From NCBI GenBank assembly GCA_951804985.1, contig OX638130.1:97275700-97339699 (forward strand): a stretch of DNA of 64,000 bases. Reading direction: 5' to 3'. Under the pieces are notes generated by a model, which was given only the letters and a program-made list of their open reading frames with translations, did no database searches and was not told where the DNA came from. The position numbers and the translations under genes are program-made. Positions 41,501 through 49,790 of this stretch are shown here, one piece after another (position 1 is the stretch's first letter; each line of letters opens with the position of its first letter). Source of the stretch: Dryomyza anilis. Lineage: Eukaryota > Arthropoda > Insecta > Diptera > Dryomyzidae.

Positions 41501-42371
41501 ATTACTGGCTAGATCCCAGCCAGCTTGATCCCAGCCAGCAATATTACTGGTTAGATACTAGCCAGGAATATCGCTGGCTAGATCCCAGCCAGCAATTTTA
41601 CTGGCTAGATCCCAGCCAGGAATATTACTTGCTAGATCCCAGCCAGCAATATTACTGGCTAGGTCCCAGCCAGGAATATTACTGGCTAGATCCCAGCCAG
41701 CAATATTACACGCTAGATCCCAGCCAGGAATCCAGACAGCAATATTACTGGCTAGATCCCAGCCAGGAATATCACTGGTTAGATCTCTGCTAGCAATATT
41801 ACTGGCTAGATCGCAGCCAGCTATATTACTGGATAAATCCCAGCCAGGAATATTACTGGCTAGATCCCATCCAGGAATATTACTGGCTAGATCCCAGCCA
41901 GGAATATTACTGGCTAGATCCCAGCCAGAAATATCACTGGCTAGATCCCAGCAAGCAATATTACTGGCTAGATCCTATTCAGGAATATTTCTGGCTAGAT
42001 CCCAACCAGGAATATTTATGGCTTTCTAGCTAGAAATAATATTGACTGGGATCTGGCTTGTAAAATTCCTGGCTGGGATCTAGCCTGCAATATCCCGATC
42101 CAGACATTTTCCTGACTGGGACCTGGTGAGGATATATTTTATATGTAGAACAGATTGGAAATTAATATTATAAATTTATATTTATTATTGACAATGTTAT
42201 TCATTTCCTTGACTCTATTTTGCATCTTATCTTTATTTACAGATTGGCGAAGAGACTTTTCCGCTTGGGTCGATTCGCGATGGCATTCCGCCGTTTCCCC
42301 TGCCCTACGATGTACCGCTTCGCCCGTACGGCCCAGACGATAAGCCGTTTTTAATGGACTATTTGCACTGA
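14590..42371 (+). CDS. Tdp1 (gkt): Tyrosyl-DNA phosphodiesterase 1 (glaikit) with PBZ zinc finger
   Basis: Eight coding exons: 14590-14599, 14670-14747, 14817-15025, 15091-15451, 15519-15621, 17319-17708, 17843-18425 and 42243-42371. All phases match and give 620 residues (Drosophila gkt is of similar size). Residues 8-27 form a PBZ poly(ADP-ribose)-binding finger, C8-x5-C14-x6-H21-x5-H27. A Ser/Ala-rich linker follows (about 100-175). The phospholipase-D-like catalytic core carries HKD motif 1 (His294, Lys296, in HTKMMLLGY; Asn315) and HKD motif 2 (His520, Lys522, in MPHIKTY; Asn543, in TSANLSKAAWG). The C-terminus ends FPLPYDVPLRPYG...FLMDYLH, as in the family. The enzyme removes topoisomerase I peptides from DNA 3' ends. 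Oddities: a 10-nt first coding exon, and a 23.8-kb last intron filled with a 27-bp satellite. If that intron is retained, translation ends at 18467 and the last 42 residues are lost. Confidence 0.93.
15945..16880. repeat. Dyad-rich ATTTGGAA/TTCAAATGG tandem array in Tdp1 intron 5
   Basis: A degenerate tandem array with a basic step near 41 bp and a clearer 82-bp repeat (CATTTGGAATTTTTCCACAT at 16372 and again at 16454). It is densest at 16260-16880, with scattered units from about 15945. Each step alternates CATTTGGAATTTT with TTCAAATGGAAAAT, which are partly complementary, so the transcript could form many small hairpins. Frames of 60-76 codons (16271-16501, 16437-16634) are by-products. Confidence 0.8.
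18482..18526. repeat. Palindromes at the left edge of the satellite
   Basis: CTAGAAATATT (18482-18492) and AATATTTCTAG (18500-18510) form a perfect 11-bp inverted repeat around TATGCAT. It is followed directly by GCTGGG-ATATA-CCCAGC (18510-18526), a second dyad whose first half is an inverted piece of the satellite unit. Confidence 0.8.
29500..34640 (+). repeat. Large internal duplication of the satellite, copy A
   Basis: This stretch matches about 36090-40610 in the order of variant units. Marker units reappear at offsets of +6592 (29737 to 36329), +6511 (30441 to 36952 and 31359 to 37870) and +5971 (32871 to 38842, 33493 to 39464, 34195 to 40166). The offsets change by 81 bp (3 units) and 540 bp (20 units), so the copies differ by whole-unit gains or losses. 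Minus-frame translations of 30085-30678 and 36596-37189 are identical over 197 codons. Ends are approximate. Confidence 0.8.
36090..40610 (+). repeat. Large internal duplication of the satellite, copy B
   Basis: Counterpart of the block at about 29500-34640. It lacks a 3-unit segment near 36500 and a 20-unit segment near 38400 relative to copy A. Otherwise it keeps the same sequence of variant units, including the 28-bp unit with CCCGAGCCAGG. Near-identity suggests recent unequal exchange, or an assembly effect in a region this repetitive. Confidence 0.75.
42021..42126 (-). repeat. Inverted satellite units and palindrome at the right edge
   Basis: TTTCTAGCTAGAAA (42023-42036) is a perfect 14-bp palindrome. 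Immediately after it the satellite motif continues on the opposite strand: CCTGGCTGGGATCTAGCC and GACTGGGATCTGGC are reverse complements of the unit core. About four degenerate inverted units reach to around 42126, so orientation flips at this point. Confidence 0.8.
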
Positions 42372-42428
42372 AATGAATGTCAGTTATTTAAATTAAGTTC
42401 CATTAAATATAAAATATTTGTAAACAAA

Positions 42429-42434
42429 AATAAA
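42429..42434 (+). terminator. Probable Tdp1 poly(A) signal
   Basis: AATAAA 58 nt after the Tdp1 stop, in the 264-bp gap before the sulfotransferase start codon. The short gap means the Tdp1 3' end and the sulfotransferase promoter and 5' UTR must be packed together. Confidence 0.6.
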
Positions 42435-42634
42435 ATGCGGTTGTATGTGATTTTTAATAAACAAGTACAATGCTTGCATTTTCTGCAGCGTAATCGTTTA
42501 ACACTTATTTTTATTTTACATCACGTAAACTTTCTCCCCGTGAGGTTAGCGCATTTATGCCGGCGAACTGTTGATGCATGCAGTCAGTTGAACTTTTGCT
42601 GCTGTGCTGTAAAGTGGATTTCCTACTGACCGCG

Positions 42635-45600
42635 ATGTCTGACGACAGAAAAACTAGTTTAAATATTACAATGCCTTATAGGCATAAATTTCCCTATGAA
42701 ATAAAAGCAGTTGATGCCGATATCAACGATGAGTTGTTGAAATATTTTCACGGTAAGTTAGCTAAACAAACGACTGTTTAATTAGATGACAATAAAATTA
42801 AATGAAAATTATGTTTACAGGCGAACGTACTGGTTTCGTACAAGTTGGACCAGAGCGTTATTTCTTTCCACACAAATATCAGCAGCAAGCGGAGGGCTAT
42901 TATAATTTTGAAGCCAGAACGGATGATGTGTGGGTTGTTTCATTTCCTAGATCTGGTACAACATGGACGCAGGAGTTGGTCTGGTTGGTGGCCAACAATT
43001 TGGACTTTGAAACGGCGCGCAATAAACAACTGACGGAGCGATTTCCCTTCTTTGAGTTAGTATAATGTTTAAAAAAACAGGGAAAGAAAATTAATTTCTA
43101 TAATTTAACTATCGCACAAATGAACAGTTCTGTTTTCGAACCAATTTCGGTTATTCTTGAGATGCGACAAAACTCGATAAAAATTAGTGAAGAGTGTATA
43201 CCAATCGGGAGTAAGAAATTTATAAGCAAATGTTATTCATGAAAACGCGAATACAAGTGCAAAAAAAAACACTGTTATTCTGGTTTTGGAGATTTTTCGA
43301 TACTTTTAAATTTCAAACAGCTAACAATTGCGATCTGTGAATACTATGAATTAAAATAGGATAATTCTTCTCCGACCATTTTTCGGAGATAATTCTACCT
43401 CGACCAAACATTCTTCTCCCAAACAATTTTCCTCGAGATTTTTTTAGAGGAAGAATTTCGTCTAACAGAAGAATTGTCTAGGCCACGAATTGTCTAGGGT
43501 AAGAATTGGCTAGGGCAAGAATTGTTTATGACAAGAATTGTCTAGAGGAAGATTTGTCTAGGGCAAATAATTGTCTAGAGTAAAAATTATCTAGAACAAG
43601 AAGAGTAGAAGATGAAAAAAATTGTCTAGGGAAAGAATTGTCTTATTCAAGAATTGTCTAGGGGATGAATTGTCTGGTGCAAGAATTGTGTAGGGCAAGA
43701 ATTGCCTAGGGGAATAATTGGCTAGGGAAGGATTGTCTCGGGTTGATTTGTCTAGGGAAAGATTTGTCGAGCGGAAGAATTGACTAGGCCACGAATTGTC
43801 TAAGGGAAGAATTGTCTAATTCAAGAATTGTCTAGGGCAAGAATTGTCTAGGGCAAGAATTGTCTAGGGCAAGAATTGTCTAGGGCAAGAATTGTGTAAA
43901 ACAAGAATCGCTTAGAGCAAGAATTATGTAGTGCAAAAATTATCTAGGGGAAGAATTGGCTGGGGAAAGAATTGTCTAGAGGAAGTATTGTCTGATTCAT
44001 GAATTGTCTAGGGGAAGAATTCTCTAGGGCAAGAATTGTCTAGGGGAAGAATTGTCTACGGGAAGATGGGTCTAGGGGAAGAATTGACTAGGCCACGAAT
44101 TGTATAGGGGTAGAATTGTCTAGCGGAAGAATTGGCTAGAGCTAGAATTGTTTATGACAAGAATTGTCTAGAGGAAGATTTGTCTAGGGCAAATAATTGT
44201 CTAGATTAAAAATTTTCTAGAACAAGAAGAGAACTAGAAGATAAAAAAATTGTCTAGCGGAAGATTTGTCTTATTCAACAATTGTCTAGGGGAAGAATTG
44301 TCTGGTGCAAGAATTGTGTAGGGCAAGAATTATCTAGGGGAAGAATTGGCTAGGGAAGGATTGTCTCGGGTAGATTTGTCTAGGGAAAGAATTGTCTAAT
44401 TCAAGAATGGCTAGGGCAAGAATTGTGTAAAACAAAAATCGCTTAGAGCAAGAAAGAATTGTCTAGAGGAAGTATTGTCTAAATCAAGAATTGCCTGGAA
44501 GAAGCATTGTCAAAGCAAGAATTGTTTAGGGGAAGAATAGACTAGGCCATTAGGGCAAGAATTTCATAGGGGAAGATTTGTTTAGGAGATTGTTATAGGA
44601 GAAGAATTGACTGGACCACGAATTGTCTAAAGGAAGAATTGTCTCATTCATGAATTGTCTAGGAGAAGAATTCTCTAGGGCAAGAATTGTTTAGGGGAAG
44701 AATTGTCTAGGGGACTAGAACTGGTCTAGGTGAGGAATTGACTAGGCCACAAATTACCAGAGGAAGAATTGTCTGATTCAAGAATTTTCTAGGCGAAGAA
44801 TTGGGTAGGTCAAGAATTGTATTGGTCAAGAATTGTCCAGGAAAATATTTAGCTAGAAGAAAAATTGTCTAGGAAAGAATTGTACAGGGCAAGAATTGTC
44901 TAGAGCAAGAATTGTCTAGAGCATGAATTGTCTAGGGGAAGAATTGACTCGGCCTCTAGGGCAAGAATTGTATAGAAGATTTCTTTAAGGAGAAGAGTTG
45001 ACTAGACCACGAATTGTCTAAAGGAAGAATTGTCCGATTCATAAATTTTCTAGGGGAAGAATTGGCTAGGGCAAGAATTGCATAGGGGAAGAATTGTCTA
45101 GTGGAAGAATTGACTAGGCCATGAATTGTTTAGGGAAGAATTGTACTGGGCAGGAATTGTCTATAGGAAGCATTGTCTAGAGCAAGAATTGTCTAGGTGA
45201 AGAATTAACTAGGCCACTAGGGCAAGAATTGTTTAAGGAAATAATTGTCTAGACTCTAGTGCAAGAATTATCTAGGAGAAAAGTCTAAGAAGAATTGTCT
45301 AAGGCAAGAATTGTCAAGAGGAATAATTATTTTGCGGAAGAATTTTCATGAGGGAGAATTGTCTAGAGCAAGAATGGTCTACGGCAATAATTTACTAGGA
45401 CACATATTGTCTAGGACAAGAGGAGAAAAATTATCTAGAGCAATAATTTACTAGGGTACGAATTGTCGAGGGGAGGAATTCTGTTGACCAAAAATTGTCT
45501 TAAGAAAGAATTATCTAGGGCAAGAATTGTCTAGGAGAAAATTGCCAGGGGCACGAATTGTCTGGGAAATTAAAACAGAGGATATTATATTCTCGGAAAA

Positions 45601-47689
45601 GTTCAGCTTTTTCTCGAATTGTCTCGGACGAATTTTCCGGGAAAGAATTGTCTGGCTCTTATAAAAAAATTGGAATAGAAGTGATCACTCTTTAAAAAAA
45701 TGGTCCCAAACGTTTATATATTTAAATTTTAATTAAATAATAAAAAAACATTTTCTCAGAAAGGTGTTTTCATTGGAATTGTCGAGGAACAATTATTCGG
45801 GAAAGAATTAAATAAAGAATTATAAAAAAAAACAAATTTTAGGAAAAATTCCGACAGATGATGATTAAGACAAGTGGATGGATAACCCAGGCAAGTTGAA
45901 TAACCCAGACAAGATCAGACAAATCGAAATTATAACATTAGTAGTCCTATTCTTACGAGCAATGAGAATGACAAATCAATAACAATTGTCATGAAACGAT
46001 ATTCTTATAAAAAATTCATGACAATGACTAGACTTTGTCACTAAATTGCCAGAATACGGCTATAGAACGGGTATCAAATATAAAATTATGTGCCCAAAAA
46101 ACTGTTTTCTAATTCTAAATATTTTAAATGTGAATTTCAGTTATGATCGTATATATTTAACATCGATTAGATTTAACATCGGGAACGGAAATGAAATTTT
46201 ATAGTAAAGGTGTGTGTGAATAATTCTAAATTGAAAACGAAACTAAATTGAAAGGGTTTTCATTAGATCCTTATTCGATAACCGGTAATCGTTAAAGTCC
46301 GTAATCAATCGATTATCATTTTTTTTTTTATGTTTTCTATCATCCAATTTAGTCCTATTAGATTCCTCGAAAATTTGCTAAATAGAATTAGTAAACACTG
46401 TATTATTCACAAAATTTAATTTAGTCGAATTCGTACACCCCCTAAATGTGAAATTTATACAGCCTAACCAATAAACGAAATAATGTCGACTTTAAAGAAA
46501 GTATCAGCTTTTTGACAAATAAATATTAGAGAAAATTGTCGGAGAAGCTGATACTATCTTTAGAGTCGACTTTCATTCGTTTATTGGTTAGGCTGATAGA
46601 ATATATCTTTGGCAATATGAAATAAAAGCACAGGTAGGTTTACTTTTTTAAACTTTTTAGGAGAGCATTTTTGAACTACTGATTCCGTAAATTATGTTTA
46701 CGAATATCTCGAGTTATTTTGTTAATTAATATTATAAAAAAAAAGGTGTTCTTAGGGAATACAAAATGTTCTAAACACTTCAGTGTTTTCACATTTCTAT
46801 TATAAATATTAAACGATATAACATCTAACAACTAAATACTATTTTCTCAGATTTCCCGTGTGTGTGCATCCGGAAATAAAACGTGAACTCATTGCAGAAA
46901 ATCAACACAATAAACAAAATATAGAATTTATTGAAAATATGGCACAACCCGGTTATGAAACGCTTAGTAAAATGAGCACCTCCTCCAGACGTTTCATCAA
47001 AACACATTTTCCATTTTCTTTATTGCCACCTAGCATCATGGAACAACAATGCAAGGTTTGAACTGCTTAATAACTTAGTTTAATTATAAAAAAATAACAT
47101 ACCTCCTAAATAAACACCAAATTTTAGGTCATCTATGTTTCCCGTAATCCAAAAGACGTTGCCATATCATTTTATTATCTGAATCGTTTGTACCGCACAC
47201 AGGGCTACGTTGGCGACTTTTCACGTTACTGGAATTATTTTGAGAAAGGCCTTAGTAAGTGTTGTGGTTTTTATAATACATTAAAAAAAAAGTTAAATTT
47301 ACCTCACTGCAGATCCTTGGCTGCCATATCATAGTCATTTGAAGGAGGCTCGGACCATGCGCGACTGTCCAAATGTGCTGTTGTTAAATTACGAGGATAT
47401 GTTGAGTAATCTGTCGCAGACGGTACATCAAGTTGCCAGTTTCTTGGGCAAAGAACTGAGTGTTGCCGGCGAACAAAATTTGTTAAATCACTTGAATATA
47501 TCAAATTTCCGTTTGAATTCATCTGTTAATGGCAACGAAATGCAGGAACTGGGCATACTAAATAAAGGTGAAGCTGGTTTCATACGCAAAGGTAGCAAAG
47601 ACTCCAATGAGGAGTTTAGCAAATTTCCTGGTCTATTGGAGCGAGCTGATAGATGGGTGCAAGAAAACAGCTTTAATAATAATCATTAG
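42635..47689 (+). CDS. Cytosolic sulfotransferase (SULT1-like)
   Basis: Five exons (42635-42752, 42821-43055, 46851-47055, 47128-47254 and 47313-47689) with consistent phases give 353 residues. The ATG at 42635 (MSDDRKTS) is preferred over the upstream in-frame ATG at 42578, whose peptide (MQSVELLLLCC) looks unlike the family. The PAPS 5'-phosphosulfate loop is SFPRSGTTWTQELVWL (residues 80-95). The catalytic histidine is His170 in KTHFPFSLLP. The 3'-phosphate motif is YVSRNPKDVAISFYYLNRL with Arg192 and Ser200. The C-terminal region keeps RKG but follows it with SKDSNEEF instead of the usual GDW-type sequence. Fly relatives (St1-St4) sulfonate small hydroxylated compounds, including retinol and ecdysteroids. 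There is no signal peptide or membrane segment, so it is cytosolic. Which St paralogue this is cannot be decided. Intron 2 (43056-46850) is repeat-filled. Confidence 0.92.
43370..45660. repeat. 16-bp minisatellite array in sulfotransferase intron 2
   Basis: Degenerate tandem repeats of a unit close to AGGGCAAGAATTGTCT, exact in 43828-43890 and diverged elsewhere (GGGGAAGAATTGTCTA, GGCCACGAATTGTCTA). A longer block around TTTATGACAAGAATTG recurs at 43525 and 44151, a 626-bp offset, so larger segments have been duplicated too. The array occupies most of the first 2.6 kb of the intron. No coding potential is seen. Confidence 0.9.
46208..46442. mobile_element. MITE related to 13890-14120, copy 2
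   Basis: The left end AGGTGTGTGTGAAT and the right end AATTTAGTCGAATTCGTACA resemble the termini of the element at 13890-14120. The interior reads GTTAAAGTCCGTAATCAATC and CGATTATCA, matching the other element's interior on the opposite strand. It is more degraded, so probably older. Confidence 0.6.
46460..46595. mobile_element. 136-bp MITE with long inverted arms
   Basis: Opens CAGCCTAACCAATAAACGAA and closes with its exact complement TTCGTTTATTGGTTAGGCTG. The inverted similarity continues through GTCGACT and AGTATCAGCTT, leaving a loop of about 35 bp. Both flanks carry ATA, a possible 3-bp target duplication. It lies in sulfotransferase intron 2, directly after another MITE. Confidence 0.85.
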
Positions 47690-47719
47690 TTATATTCAGT
47701 TTCATTTGTAAATACATTT

Positions 47720-47725
47720 AATAAA
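47720..47725 (+). terminator. Probable sulfotransferase poly(A) signal
   Basis: AATAAA 31 nt after the stop codon, in ATTTAATAAATAAGG. Confidence 0.6.
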
Positions 47726-48277
47726 TAAGGCGTATAATAAAATATATTAAAAGAGTATTCAAATCTGTATTATTTTCAATTGGAAAAAGTTGACTCAGAC
47801 ATCTTGGGAAATTGACAAAAAAAGAAGAAAATGAAGTGCCAAATTACAATTTAATTGTCAAATGAAAGACAATTACCTCACGACTATAAATATGTAATTA
47901 TATGCTAGATCGGTCAATCCTTTGGTAGAAGATACAAACTTTAAAAAAGTAAAAGTAAAATTTGCCAAATACAATTTCAATCAGAGGTTTATAGATTTTT
48001 TTCTGACATATCCCTATTTAGTCGAAATTGATATCTGATGAGACAAGGTTTTTCTCTCGAATATCGCTTTCCATGTTACTAAATTTCCATAAGCGGGTTT
48101 CTTTTATTTTTCGAAGATACCAGGGCTCTGAGGAGTGTTTGAAAAAATTGAAAAGGAATATTTACCCATTTGTAGCACCCCGAAAGAGACGTGATTATTA
48201 TAGAAATGCATATATATATATTTGATTGACGTCACCAGCGTCGATTAAACGATGTCTACGCGCGACTTACTTGACAG

Positions 48278-49011
48278 TAGAGATGGGCACGTGTCTGTTC
48301 TTGATGACACGGACACGCACGGGCACGCCGATAGAAGACACGCACGAACACGAGCACGACGATTAAATTTACAGACACACACGAGAACCACGCGATATAA
48401 AAAGTCACGAAGAAACACTGAATAACATGAAAAAGCGGCGATAATACCGAAACCGTTATTATTTTTGAAGCCGGAATTGTTATTGAAAATGTGTAGAACT
48501 GGAATAGGAACCCATTGTTATTTTACTGATTGGTATCGGAACCGCTATTTTAAATGTCACTGAACCAAAACCGAAAGAGGTATTAAGTCTATGTCAGGGA
48601 ACGCAAAGAACCGGAATCGGAACCGTTATTATAAAATGTATTAAACCGGAATCGAAACTCATTTAATTTTTAGGTTGGAATCTTTGAACCGGAACCGATA
48701 TTTTGAAGCGTTTTAGTCCCTGTTATTAATAATTCAAAATTTAAGTTGTATGCTGTTTTATTCTCTTAAATCCATAAGTAACACTAAAACAACAGATTTT
48801 TAAGAAAAAGTTAAAATACCACGAAATTTTTATTTTCTGGGGTAGAAACTATTGGGGTAGAAATTATAGAAAAAACAACATCTTTAATGGGCGCGTGCTT
48901 GACTTTTGGAGCACGCACGGGCACGACAACAACTAGCACGCACGGAGATTTTCACGCACGAACTCGGAATTTCGGGCGTGACACGAATAAAACACAGCAC
49001 GCGCCTATCTA
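48278..49011. mobile_element. Non-autonomous hAT-like element, 734 bp, with 8-bp TSD
   Basis: It is flanked by a perfect 8-bp direct repeat CTTGACAG (48270-48277 and 49012-49019), the target length typical of hAT transposons. The left end TAGAGATGGGCACGTG and the right end, read inward as TAGATAGGCGCGTG, form imperfect terminal repeats of hAT style. CACGCACG-type repeats are concentrated at both ends (48290-48420 and 48885-49000). The middle contains degenerate GGAACCGTTATT repeats at about 48440-48720. No transposase is encoded. The intact target duplication suggests a relatively young insertion. Confidence 0.85.
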
Positions 49012-49667
49012 CTTGACAGACCAAAGTATATTTTGTGAGCAACAAAAAAAAACACCATACAAAATGTATAGTCAAATAAAATGCAATTTGCACACAAATA
49101 AAAGTTTCCACTTATTTTTAGGATCCATACGCTGCTGTCTTCTGGGTCACACGGAAACAACGAACGACTTGAGCCAACTATGTATATATTTCCTAATGAA
49201 CTACACCAAATTTAAAACAATCCCTTCTTTAAAATGAGCTTGAGTGACATAATATTTTCACGTTTTTTTGTATTTTGTTATTTTTATTTCATCCGGTAAT
49301 TTGGAATTTAGAAATTATCATTATATTAAAAATAAAAAAATTAATAAAGCTCGAAAAATTGCGGAGAATATTTACTTACTTTGTTGCGGCAACTATCAAC
49401 TGCTTCCATTAACGGCATCTTTATTTTTTAAAGCTTACTTTTACATTTTTCTTATTTTCACTTTATATTACGCAGTTTATGTTACTGGGTGCCAAATGAA
49501 TGTGCACTTATTTTTGCCAATATTTACTGTGCACCAGGCAGTCAGAATACGCAGCGACCCAAGATGATTTTATTTTAAATACCGTTATTTTGACAACAAT
49601 GTGTAGAAAATAATTCTGTAGCAACAAGTGTGGCAAAAAAAATCAGCAGACAGCTGTCCGTTAGCCT

Positions 49668-49790
49668 AGAGTTGCCATACTCGACTATCCAATTAGAGTT
49701 GCCAGGTATCATATACGAAAGAGTTGCCAGGCGACATATATAAAAAGAGTTGCCATAGTGCATATTTTACAAATAGTATTGCCAGATTTA
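49668..49790. repeat. Short GAGTTGCCA minisatellite
   Basis: Four to five degenerate units of about 27-30 bp, each starting (A)GAGTTGCCA and followed by an AT-rich spacer such as CATATA. The last copy reads AGTATTGCCA. No function is apparent. Confidence 0.7.

Larger units (their letters stand above)
18527..42020 (+). repeat. 27-bp satellite array with higher-order structure
   Basis: About 23.5 kb of head-to-tail 27-bp units, roughly 870 copies; a consensus-like unit is 28984-29010. Each unit contains CTAGATCCCAGCC followed by AATATTACTGG. Recurrent single-base variants mark unit types: GGAATATT versus GCAATATT, GATCCGAGCC, GACCCCAGCC, CCCAGACAGC and AATATCACTGG. From 18.5 to about 27 kb the array is more diverged, with 1-bp length changes and truncated units (repeated CAGCAATAACC). 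From 27 to 41 kb units are nearly uniform and organised in larger repeats. Because 27 is nine codons, three of six frames stay open: repeating LARSQPGIL, YYWLDPSQE and, on the minus strand, SNIPGWDLA. All long ORFs here (up to 431 codons) are by-products. They mostly open with TTG, and the consensus has no ATG. Confidence 0.95.
18426..42242 (+). other. Tdp1 intron 7, 23.8 kb
   Basis: The donor is GTG|GTAAGT at 18426, and the acceptor follows CTTATCTTTATTTACAG at 42242. Both sides are phase 0, and the flanking peptides (VPRFV and IGEETFPLG) are contiguous in the family. Except for about 90 bp at the left and 120 bp at the right, the intron is a single satellite array. Confidence 0.88.

Noticed and set aside
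18527..42020. CRISPR-like array
   Set aside because: Units are contiguous with no unique spacers, and the context is a eukaryotic intron.
42578..42634. Upstream in-frame ATG of the sulfotransferase (MQSVELLLLCC)
   Set aside because: The peptide is unlike the charged N-termini of cytosolic sulfotransferases; ATG 42635 gives a normal-length protein. A leaky alternative start is possible but unsupported.
42821..47689. Sulfotransferase as a pseudogene, because single exons look broken
   Set aside because: All five exons join in phase with good splice sites and no stop codon or frameshift.
48887..49237. 116-codon ORF as a gene
   Set aside because: It begins inside the subterminal repeats of the hAT-like element and runs across the element boundary and target duplication.
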